Assembly (NCBI GenBank): GCA_017309115.1
Contig: JAFLEF010000061.1
Location: forward strand, 1-42,402
Direction: 5' to 3'
DNA length: 42,402 bases
Source: Verrucomicrobiota bacterium
Lineage (GTDB): Bacteria > Verrucomicrobiota > Verrucomicrobiia > Limisphaerales > UBA9464
The notes under the pieces are model-generated. The model worked only from the letters and a program-made list of their open reading frames with translations. It had not been told where the DNA came from and did no database searches. The translations under genes were made by a program, and so were the position numbers. Shown piece after piece: positions 7,555 through 14,713 of this stretch (position 1 is the first letter of the stretch; every line of letters starts with the position of its first letter).

Positions 7555-8517
7555 ATGTCGGATTCGTCTACTCCGTTGTCTGCTGGGACCCAGGTGGTGT
7601 CGCGTCGGGAGATTCGGGGACCTAGCAATTCCCTGGTTCATCCTCGGGGCGCCGTGGGTGTCATCACGCGGACGCCGGCGGTGCCTGGGGAGCGCTATCT
7701 GGTCCGCTTTCCGGATGGCTTCGAGCAGGCGCTGGAACGGGAGGATTTGGAGGTGTTGAAGCAGTTCAAGTCCTGGCTGGGCGAGGCGGCCGGATCCGAT
7801 TTCGACTTGGAGACGGTCGTGATCTACCGCTGCGTGGTCGGCTCCCGCGCCTACGGTCTCGATCACGAGGGATCCGACACCGATCTCCGGGGCATCTACC
7901 TCGCGCCGGCGGAACTGAATTGGTCGCTCTTCGGCGCTCCGGAGCAGTTTGAGGATCACGGGGCGCAGAGCTGCTATTGGGAGCTGCAGAAATTTCTGAC
8001 CATGGCGCTCAAGGCGAATCCCAACATCCTGGAATGCCTCTACTCTCCGCTGGTGGAAAAGGTCACCCCGTTGGGCCAGGAGTTGCTGGCCATTCGGGAG
8101 GGGTTCCTGAGCCAGATGATCTTTCAGACCTTCAACGGCTACGCGCTGTCGCAGTTCAAGAAGATCGAACAGGACCGGCGCAATGCGGCGTCCCGGGCAA
8201 CGGGAGGAGCGCCGACGTCGGGAGTGGGCGAGGATGGCGTTCGCTGGAAACACGCGATGCACCTGCTGCGGTTGCTGCTGACGGGGGCCGCGGCGCTGCG
8301 ATTGGGCCGGGTGCCGGTGCGCGTGGAGGTCGAGCGGGACCGGTTGCTGGCGATCAAACACGGCGAGGTACCCTGGTTGAAGGTGGACATGTGGCGTCAG
8401 CAATTGCATCGCGACTTCGAGCAGGCCCTGAGCGAAACCCGGCTCCCGGAACGTCCCGACTACGCGGCCGCCAACCAGTTTTTGATCCACGCCCGTCGGG
8501 TCGCTGCGGGGGGTTAG
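7555..8517 (+). CDS. RlaP-like nucleotidyltransferase with N-terminal barrel-like extension
   Basis: The product (320 residues from the ATG at 7555; an ATG at 7534 is also possible) belongs to the predicted nucleotidyltransferases of the DNA polymerase beta superfamily related to RlaP/COG3541. The catalytic signature is GSRAYGL (G96, S97) followed by SDTDLRG (D108, D110), which should bind two metals and a nucleotide. A C-terminal helical region holds HAMHLLRLLLTG. Ahead of the catalytic domain, residues about 28-70 (VHPRGAVGVITRTP, then RYLVRFPDGFE) look like a small all-beta barrel, not part of the core fold. RlaP relatives have been linked to RNA repair, but no ligase or kinase gene is adjacent here. 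A second member follows 308 bases downstream. Substrate unknown. Confidence 0.82.
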   Translation: MSDSSTPLSAGTQVVSRREIRGPSNSLVHPRGAVGVITRTPAVPGERYLVRFPDGFEQALEREDLEVLKQFKSWLGEAAGSDFDLETVVIYRCVVGSRAYGLDHEGSDTDLRGIYLAPAELNWSLFGAPEQFEDHGAQSCYWELQKFLTMALKANPNILECLYSPLVEKVTPLGQELLAIREGFLSQMIFQTFNGYALSQFKKIEQDRRNAASRATGGAPTSGVGEDGVRWKHAMHLLRLLLTGAAALRLGRVPVRVEVERDRLLAIKHGEVPWLKVDMWRQQLHRDFEQALSETRLPERPDYAAANQFLIHARRVAAGG

Positions 8518-8541
8518 CGGAGTAGGAGGGGGATTCTCGCT

Positions 8542-8648
8542 CGGAGTCCCGCCTTCAGGCGGCGGAATGGTCAGCACGCTCTCACGCCTGGGGAGTGTTT
8601 AAACGCCCAGCCTGTTCCCAAGTCCCACCGGCTGAGGCTGGGACTCCG
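8542..8648. repeat. 107-bp palindrome-ended element R2, copy 1
   Basis: The element is bounded by CGGAGTCCCG and an imperfect inverse, TGGGACTCCG. Each end carries its own 14-base hairpin-like word (CCGCCTTCAGGCGG on the left, a CCGGCTGAGGCTGG variant on the right). Length and end structure match the three copies at 20775-21195. Confidence 0.85.
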
Positions 8649-8665
8649 TAGCGGAAGGCACTGTT

Positions 8666-8770
8666 CGGAGTCCCGCCTTCAGGCGGCGGAACGTCAGCGC
8701 GATCTCACACTTGTGAAGTCCTGAACGCTCAGCTTATTCCAAGGCCCCACCGGCTAAAGCCGGGACTCCG
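8666..8770. repeat. 105-bp palindrome-ended element R2, copy 2
   Basis: The perfect 10-bp terminal inverted repeats CGGAGTCCCG/CGGGACTCCG enclose CCGCCTTCAGGCGG and CCGGCTAAAGCCGG hairpins. It lies 17 bases after copy 1 in the same orientation, between the two nucleotidyltransferase genes, and is 2 bp shorter than the other copies. Confidence 0.85.
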
Positions 8771-8825
8771 TACCTTACCGGAGGCACTGAAGGTCACGCC
8801 CTCAAGATCATTTCCGAAACCTGAC

Positions 8826-9653
8826 ATGAATTTGGATCCACGACTCGAACAGTTCCTCGCCGCTCAACCGTATCCGGTGCTCTTTGTGACCGTCAGCGGG
8901 GCGCATCTCTATGGCTTCGCGTCGCCGGACTCCGACTACGACTTGCGCGGGTCCCATTTGCTTCCCTGGCGTTCGGTGGTGGGATTGGAGGTGCACGATG
9001 AGACAATTCAGGCGACCCGAATGATGGACCCTTTGGTGCCGGGTAGTGGGACGGCTATGGAGGTGGACTGGGTGAGCCATGATGTGCGCAAGTTCTTTGG
9101 TCTGCTTCTGAAAAAGAACGGCTACGTCCTGGAGCAGTTGTTTTCGCCGTGGATCGTTCGAACCACGCCCGAGCATGCAGAACTCAAGGAGTTGGCCGGG
9201 AAGCATGACGGACACGGCGTGATCACCCGGCATCACGCCCACCACTACTTCGGGTTTTCCGAGACTCAGTGGAATCTGTTTCTCAAGGAGTCGCCCCGGC
9301 GCGTGAAGCCGCTGCTGTACGTGTACCGCGTGCTGCTCACCGGGATTCACTTGATGAGAACCGGCCGGAACGAAGCCAACTTGGGCATTCTCAACGAGGA
9401 GTTTCAGCTATCCTCCGTGAAGGAGTTGATCGCCCAGAAGCAGGTGGGACCCGAGCAGTCCGTCCTGACCGAGCCGGTGACTCGGTTCGAGGCGGAGTAT
9501 CAGCGACTGCGCGGGGAGTTGCGGGAAGCCGAGTTGGCCAGCGCCTTGCCGGAGAGTCCGACTCAGCGAACCCGGGCAGCCTTGAATGACCTTTTGATCC
9601 GTCTGCGGTTGGCTTCGGTGGAGCGCGAGTTGCGCCGCCCACAAACCAATTGA
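8826..9653 (+). CDS. RlaP-like nucleotidyltransferase, second copy
   Basis: This 275-residue protein is a compact relative of the preceding nucleotidyltransferase and lacks its barrel-like extension. The nucleotide-binding signature reads SGAHLYGF (G25, A26) followed by SPDSDYDLRG, with D37 and D39 as likely metal ligands. The Ser of the usual GS pair is Ala, a change that may weaken triphosphate binding or be tolerated. The helical C-terminal half includes KPLLYVYRVLLTGIHLMRTG, matching the corresponding HLLRLLLTG segment of its neighbour. The two genes share a strand and are separated only by two R2 elements, so they may be co-transcribed and act together. Family assignment is good; substrate and pathway are unknown. 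Confidence 0.82.
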   Translation: MNLDPRLEQFLAAQPYPVLFVTVSGAHLYGFASPDSDYDLRGSHLLPWRSVVGLEVHDETIQATRMMDPLVPGSGTAMEVDWVSHDVRKFFGLLLKKNGYVLEQLFSPWIVRTTPEHAELKELAGKHDGHGVITRHHAHHYFGFSETQWNLFLKESPRRVKPLLYVYRVLLTGIHLMRTGRNEANLGILNEEFQLSSVKELIAQKQVGPEQSVLTEPVTRFEAEYQRLRGELREAELASALPESPTQRTRAALNDLLIRLRLASVERELRRPQTN

Positions 9654-9765
9654 GAGGTGAGAGCTGAGAGTTGAGAGGTAAATCCGCGGAATCAGCACGT
9701 TGGACGGTCCGGCACGTTGGTGGATACACGGCCCATCTGGTTCTCCGGTTTTCGCTCTTCCCGAG

Positions 9766-11028
9766 TTATTTGAAGGAGTCCGCGAAGATGTTGTCGGCCC
9801 ACTGGAACATCTGCTGCATGCCGTCGGACGTGGCCGAAGACGCTTCGGCGAAGGAGGCTTCCACTCGCTTCATGGATTTGGTGCCAGGGTCGTACTGGAA
9901 GGAAGCGGTGAGCCAGGACGCCTTGCTGGATGTGATCGGGCTGAAGCATGCCGAGCTGGTGACTGGATTTGGATCCGGCGCCTCGCCGCGAAAGGATCGG
10001 ATAATGGCGTCGGCGCACACCTTGGCCTGGGCGTTGGCCATGTGACCAGACTTCGGCTGTCCCGTGGCCTGCGAGTCACCCAGGATGTGGATGTCGGGAT
10101 GAATCGGCGAAGCGTAGCTCAACGGATTCACCAACGACCAGCGTCCGGTGGGATCGTTGGCGAGACCGGCGGCGGTGACGATCTGTCCCGCCCGTTGATT
10201 GGGAATGACGTTCAGCACGTGTCCCGTGAATTTTCCGGCGGCGGTGGTGACCGTCTTGGTCTTCGAATCCACCGAGAGCACGCCGGCATTGGGGATATAC
10301 GTCAGCATCCCCTTGTAGGTATCGTTGAAGGCGATTCCGAAGTTGTGGGGTTCGGCCTGGATGGAGGGATTGGCGTCGAGAACCACGACCTTGCATCCGG
10401 TTTTGCGGCGCTTGAGGACATCAGCCACGGCGCAGGCGCGTTCGTAGGGCCCGGGCGGGCAGCGGTACGGCGACTTCGGAATCGTCATCACAAACGTCTG
10501 CTTGGATGACATCGAGGACAGCATTTGCTTGAGCAGGAGAGTTTGCGGTCCGGCCTTCCAGGCGTGCGGGGTGAGGTCTTCCCGGTAGTTGCCGTCGGGC
10601 GGGATGAACTCGATGCCCGGGGCGAGCACCAGTTTGTCGTAGGGATAGGCGGAGTACTGACCGTTCACCAGCACGTTGACCCGGCGGTTGGCAGGATCGA
10701 CTTCCAGTGCTTCGCCCTGAATGACATTGACGCCCCGTTTGGATTTCAGCGTGCCGTAATCAAGGGTGATTCGGCTCATGCTGAGGGCGCCGGTGACCAC
10801 CAGGTTCGAGAGGATGCAGGCGTAATGCTGGGCGTTGCGGTCGATCAGGGTGACGTTGATGTTGCCGCCCCAGAGTTTTAGATACTTGGCCACGGTGGCG
10901 CCACCGAAGCCGCCGCCGATAACGATCACATGGGGCGGAGCGGACTGGGCGCTGAGTTGCCGGGGCAGCATCCAGGCGGTGGAGGCCAAACCGAGCCCTT
11001 TGAGAAAATCGCGACGATTGAAGTTCAT
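9766..11028 (-). CDS. fccB: Flavocytochrome c sulfide dehydrogenase flavoprotein (FccB-like)
   Basis: The 420-residue protein should oxidise sulfide (or a related sulfur compound) in the periplasm, passing electrons to a cytochrome c. A twin-arginine signal (NRRDFLKG) opens it, followed by the FAD-binding VIVIGGGFGG (residues 34-43). The three cysteines that define the family are all present: C71 in YACILSN, the site of covalent FAD attachment; C190 in YRCPPGPYERA; and C361 in SSACFSP, the partner of the redox disulfide. The C-terminal domain ends like other members (QWADNIFADSFK). The small cytochrome c gene lies 38 bases upstream on the same strand, making an fccAB-like operon. Divergent two-component genes may regulate it. 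The family call is strong; the physiological substrate is inferred. Confidence 0.88.
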   Translation of the reverse strand: MNFNRRDFLKGLGLASTAWMLPRQLSAQSAPPHVIVIGGGFGGATVAKYLKLWGGNINVTLIDRNAQHYACILSNLVVTGALSMSRITLDYGTLKSKRGVNVIQGEALEVDPANRRVNVLVNGQYSAYPYDKLVLAPGIEFIPPDGNYREDLTPHAWKAGPQTLLLKQMLSSMSSKQTFVMTIPKSPYRCPPGPYERACAVADVLKRRKTGCKVVVLDANPSIQAEPHNFGIAFNDTYKGMLTYIPNAGVLSVDSKTKTVTTAAGKFTGHVLNVIPNQRAGQIVTAAGLANDPTGRWSLVNPLSYASPIHPDIHILGDSQATGQPKSGHMANAQAKVCADAIIRSFRGEAPDPNPVTSSACFSPITSSKASWLTASFQYDPGTKSMKRVEASFAEASSATSDGMQQMFQWADNIFADSFK

Positions 11029-11066
11029 GATATGGGAAGAGGAAGGTGGAAGCGGGGGCGGACGAA

Positions 11067-11450
11067 TTAGCGTTGGACGCTGGTGGCTGCTTGGGCCGGG
11101 AGGCTGGCAAGGTAGGTGGCAATGAGTTTCAGCTGGATCGGCGTGTAGGCTCGGGCCTGGACGTCCATGATTCCCTCGGGCCGGCGCGTGCTCATCTCGA
11201 GGAGCTTTTTGTACATGTCATCGGCCGACTTGCCGTTGATGGATTCAAAGCCCCCGACCGCTCGGCCATTGGTTCCGTGGCATTGGAAACACTGCGAGGC
11301 GAGGAGTTGGCCGGGAGGTGGGGCGGCTTGAGTGGACAGGGAGGCAAGCACGGCGGCGGCAATCGCGAACTCACGAACGAGTGACCGACGGCGGGCGTGG
11401 CTGATCGGCGCGGCGGCGGGCGAAGGGGAGAATCGGGAGGGCGGATTCAT
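11067..11450 (-). CDS. Small c-type cytochrome (FccA-like electron acceptor)
   Basis: The 127-residue product has a Sec signal ending near residue 42 and a single haem-attachment motif CFQCH (C54, C57, H58). M95 in EGIMDVQARAYT sits where the sixth haem ligand is found in sulfide dehydrogenase cytochromes. It is the first gene of a two-gene operon with the FccB-like flavoprotein and is expected to be its electron acceptor or bound subunit in the periplasm. Its size matches the monohaem type of FccA, not the dihaem type. The pairing supports the function more than the sequence of this small protein alone does. Confidence 0.85.
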   Translation of the reverse strand: MNPPSRFSPSPAAAPISHARRRSLVREFAIAAAVLASLSTQAAPPPGQLLASQCFQCHGTNGRAVGGFESINGKSADDMYKKLLEMSTRRPEGIMDVQARAYTPIQLKLIATYLASLPAQAATSVQR

Positions 11451-11486
11451 GGCTCTTCTTAAACCATTGGTAGGCCTTCAGGCTCA

Positions 11487-11496
11487 AATGATCATT
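11487..11496. promoter_or_regulatory. AATGATCATT palindrome in divergent promoter region
   Basis: A perfect 10-bp palindrome lies 36 bases upstream of the cytochrome c start and about 105 bases before the response regulator start. It is the only strong short palindrome I noticed in this divergent spacer, so it is a candidate operator, possibly for the adjacent response regulator. No second copy was found in the window. Confidence 0.25.
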
Positions 11497-11600
11497 CGGT
11501 AATGTTCCCCGTCGGGTGTCTGCCGGCCCACCGTTCAGTCATCAAATCATCACCTTTGGTTTGCCTGCGGGTTGCTGGCGACCTGATGATCTCTGGACCC

Positions 11601-12278
11601 ATGGACGTATTGTTGGTCGAGGACGACCTCGAATTGGTCAGCCATGTCGTGCAGTCGTTGTCAGCAGAAGGGCACGCGGTTCAGGCGGTGCATACCGGGA
11701 CGGCGGCTCTGGAGGCGGCGGCTCAGAAATCCTGGGACGTGATCATCCTGGATGTGGCCTTGCCCCGGTTGAATGGCTTTGAAGTGGTGACCCGGCTGCG
11801 GGCGGCGGCCAATCACACGCCGGTGCTGTTACTGTCGGCGCTGGGAGAGGTGACTCACCGCGTTCAGGGACTGAGCCTGGGAGGAGACGATTATCTGACC
11901 AAGCCCTTCTCCATGGACGAGCTGAAGGCCCGTCTGCGGGTGATCGATCGCCGGGGTGGCCGTAACCGCGCGCCGGCAGTGGTGTTGCCGAGCGGGTGGC
12001 AGTTGGACTCGTTGCTGCGGGAGGTGCGAATTGAGGGGGAACGGGTTCCTCTGCAACCACGGGAATGGTCCTTGCTTCAACTCTTCCTGGCGCATCCGGG
12101 GGAAGTTTTGACCAAGACGTTTCTGCTCGATCAGGCGTGGGGCATTCATTTTGACCCGGGTACCAATGTCGTGGACGCCGTGATTTGCCGACTGCGTCGC
12201 AAGCTGGATCAGCCCGGATTGGAATCCCGCATCGTCACGATTCGCGGACGGGGCTATGTCTTTCGTCAGGATGTCTAA
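11601..12278 (+). CDS. OmpR/PhoB-family response regulator
   Basis: The 225-residue protein has a receiver domain (residues about 1-115) with acidic residues D8 and D9, phospho-acceptor D51 in VIILDVALP, and the conserved Lys in LTKPF. A winged-helix DNA-binding domain follows (about 130-225), containing REWSLLQLF and a C-terminal VDAVICRLRRKLD with RGRGYVF. I chose the ATG at 11601 because it begins the canonical first strand (MDVLLVEDD); an in-frame ATG at 11586 and a longer frame from 11502 also exist. The sensor kinase gene overlaps its 3' end by 8 bases. It is divergent from the fcc-like operon, so control of sulfide oxidation is a reasonable guess, not shown by sequence. Confidence 0.93.
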   Translation: MDVLLVEDDLELVSHVVQSLSAEGHAVQAVHTGTAALEAAAQKSWDVIILDVALPRLNGFEVVTRLRAAANHTPVLLLSALGEVTHRVQGLSLGGDDYLTKPFSMDELKARLRVIDRRGGRNRAPAVVLPSGWQLDSLLREVRIEGERVPLQPREWSLLQLFLAHPGEVLTKTFLLDQAWGIHFDPGTNVVDAVICRLRRKLDQPGLESRIVTIRGRGYVFRQDV

Positions 12279-13650
12279 GCCTGTTTCGTCGCTGTGGCGT
12301 CTGTTTGGGATGCTGTTCGCGCTGCTGGCGATTCTGATTTCTCTCGTCGGTGTCCTGTCCTATCGGGTCTTGAACCGGGCCTTTGACGAACTCGGTCAAG
12401 AAATCGTTCTGGATGACCTAAAAGAATACCGGGCGTTGTTGGAGCGGGAAGGAATCGAGGCGGTGACCGCGTTGTTCGCGGCCGGGAACCATCAGCGGGA
12501 TCAGTCGCTGCGCCTCCTGGATCGCGACGGTCACGTTTTGTTGTCCGAACTTCCGGCCAACCTTCCCGATTCACTGTGGCCGGCGGTTGGGGAGTTCCCG
12601 CCGGCCCACCCCGATTCCCCGGCTTGGGTGCGACGGCATTTGGACAACGGCGGGAACATTCTCTTTGGCCGCCAGGTGTTGCCGGACGGTCGGGAACTGT
12701 GGTTTGGCCGGCTCGATGACCGGGATCAGGAAACGATTCACCGGGTCTACTGGCTGCTGGGACTCGCCTGGGCCGTGACGTTGATTTTGGCGGTGGGTCC
12801 GATCGTGTGGTTTGGGCGGTACGTGTTGAAGCCGCTGCAGGGACTGATGGAGGAGACCCGGAGTCTGGCGACGGCCGGGCCGACGCTTCAACGGGTCAAA
12901 CTGACACCGGCGATTCCGGAGATTCAGTCGTTGGTGGAAGCTTTTAATTCCGGCTTGGAACAAGTCCACCGGGTGACGGGCGAACTAGAGTCGGCCAACG
13001 ACCAGCTGGCCCACGAACTACGCACGCCCCTGGCGCGGATCCGCGGCCATCTGGATCGAATGCTTCAAGCTCGGGACACCCCGGGTTGGGTGGAGTCGCC
13101 GGAAGCCATCCAGCGCGCGATTCAGGAGATCGATCGTTCCAGTCGGCTCATCCAGTCGATCCTCACCATTCGCGCCGGGGAGGCGCGGACCCTTCAGCTT
13201 CGACAGGAGGCGGTGTCGGTCGCGGAATTGGTCACGAATACCGGTGAGCTCTATGCCGCCGCCGCGGAGGAACGGGGGCTTGAGCTGCGGATTCATCCGG
13301 GTCCCGACCTCGTCATTCAGGCGGATCGGGAACGATTGCAGCAGGTCTTGTGCATCCTGCTCGACAATGCCCTGGCGTACACGCCGTCGGGAGGGCGCAT
13401 TGAGGTGCAGTGGGGACGCCGGGGGAAGGGGGCAGTGCTGGAGGTGCTCGACACCGGGCCGGGGCTGAGTGCGGAGGATCTGAAGGGAATCTGGCAACGG
13501 TTCCGCCGGGGTTCCGCAGCGTCGGCCTCGGTTCCCGGCTTGGGACTGGGGCTGAGTTTGGTTCGCTCCATTGTGGAGACGCATCGGGGCGAAGCGGGAG
13601 CGGAGAATCGGCCGGGTGGCGGGTCCCGGTTTTGGGTTTGGATTCCCTGA
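12271..13650 (+). CDS. Membrane sensor histidine kinase
   Basis: The 459-residue kinase has two membrane helices (about 12-32 and 160-180) enclosing a periplasmic sensor of some 125 residues, then a HAMP linker (about 182-235), a HisKA dimerisation domain with H248 in HELRTPL, and an HATPase domain with LLDNALAYTP, DTGPGL and GLGLGLSLV boxes. All parts for autophosphorylation and transfer to the adjacent regulator are present. Its start overlaps the regulator's stop by 8 bases, so translation is probably coupled; an in-frame ATG lies at 12256. The periplasmic domain is rich in Arg, Asp and Leu and contains no cysteine pair or haem motif, so the signal it detects cannot be read from the sequence. 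Confidence 0.93.
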   Translation: MSKPVSSLWRLFGMLFALLAILISLVGVLSYRVLNRAFDELGQEIVLDDLKEYRALLEREGIEAVTALFAAGNHQRDQSLRLLDRDGHVLLSELPANLPDSLWPAVGEFPPAHPDSPAWVRRHLDNGGNILFGRQVLPDGRELWFGRLDDRDQETIHRVYWLLGLAWAVTLILAVGPIVWFGRYVLKPLQGLMEETRSLATAGPTLQRVKLTPAIPEIQSLVEAFNSGLEQVHRVTGELESANDQLAHELRTPLARIRGHLDRMLQARDTPGWVESPEAIQRAIQEIDRSSRLIQSILTIRAGEARTLQLRQEAVSVAELVTNTGELYAAAAEERGLELRIHPGPDLVIQADRERLQQVLCILLDNALAYTPSGGRIEVQWGRRGKGAVLEVLDTGPGLSAEDLKGIWQRFRRGSAASASVPGLGLGLSLVRSIVETHRGEAGAENRPGGGSRFWVWIP

Positions 13651-13774
13651 CGCGGGGCGAACCGACGCGCTCAGCTGCAAGCGAAGCCGTGGGAACCGCG
13701 AATGAACGTGGTTTCCGAGTGGGCAAGCGGATTGCCGCCCGGTTAACTGGTGGGCACATCCCGTCCCTCGACGC

Positions 13775-14686
13775 ATGAGCGGATCCTCCACAGTTCAGCG
13801 CGTGAAACCGAAGCGCCTCCGGGTCGCGGCGGTGCAGATGATCTTTGCCGACTCCCTGGCCGGCAATCTGGAGAAGATTGAGCGCGCGGCGATTCGGGCG
13901 GCGGCGGACGGGGCCGACGCCGTGTTGTTTCCCGAGTGCGCCACCACCGGCTACTCAGTCGATTTCGGCGCGTTGAAGCCCGCGGCCCTTCGGCAAGCGC
14001 TAAACACGGTCGGGGCCATCGCCGCCCAGGCTCGGATCAACGTGCTCATCGGGAGTCCAATCTTCGCCGGACGAACGCTCTACAACGCCCTGCTGGTGTT
14101 CGACCGACGTGGTCAACTCACGCACACCTACGCCAAGTGCCAGCTCGTCGAGGCCGATCGCCGGTGGTTCACTCCGGGCAATGGGCTGTCCCTCTTCTCA
14201 CTCGAGGGTGTTCCTGCCACCGCGATCATCTGCCACGAACGTCGCTATCCGGAACTCGTGCGTCTGCCGGTGATGGCCGGTGCCCAGATTGTTTTTCATC
14301 CGAACGCCGGAATGGATGCCCTCGCCGTCTCCCGAAAGAAACGTCAGGGCCGGGACGGGATTCCGGTCCGGGCCTTCGAGAACGCCGTCTACTACGTCTT
14401 TGCCAATTCGGTGGGACCGCAGGGCGGCGGCAAGTGGTCCGCCGGCGATTCGAAGATTGTTGCGCCGGACGGATCGTTCCTCCAACTCGCGGACAACCAG
14501 CGCGAAGGGATCATCGTGCAGACGCTCGACCTGACCCGCGCGACGCGGAAGTATGCGTTGGACAGTCTGGAGCATCCGCGATTCCTTGCGCCTCATTGGC
14601 GGCGAATGGTGGCCGAAATGCACCGGCGCGTTCGTGAGTCTGATCAGCGATTTCGACGAGAGCTTTCGCCCTCCAAAACCACATGA
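13775..14686 (+). CDS. Carbon-nitrogen hydrolase (nitrilase superfamily)
   Basis: The 303-residue enzyme carries the full catalytic triad of the superfamily: E54 in LFPECATTGY, K121 in TYAKCQLVEAD and C153 in IICHERRYPE. It should cleave a C-N bond in an amide, carbamoyl or ureido compound; the His and Glu after the catalytic Cys depart from the more usual CYDxRFPE and could reflect a different substrate. No signal peptide is visible, so it is cytoplasmic. It begins 125 bases after the kinase gene and ends 28 bases before the S9-like peptidase gene, so it may be co-transcribed with that gene. Superfamily placement is secure, but the subfamily is not determined. Confidence 0.88.
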   Translation: MSGSSTVQRVKPKRLRVAAVQMIFADSLAGNLEKIERAAIRAAADGADAVLFPECATTGYSVDFGALKPAALRQALNTVGAIAAQARINVLIGSPIFAGRTLYNALLVFDRRGQLTHTYAKCQLVEADRRWFTPGNGLSLFSLEGVPATAIICHERRYPELVRLPVMAGAQIVFHPNAGMDALAVSRKKRQGRDGIPVRAFENAVYYVFANSVGPQGGGKWSAGDSKIVAPDGSFLQLADNQREGIIVQTLDLTRATRKYALDSLEHPRFLAPHWRRMVAEMHRRVRESDQRFRRELSPSKTT

Positions 14687-14713
14687 ACCTGCGATCTGTC
14701 AGCCGCTGACCCC

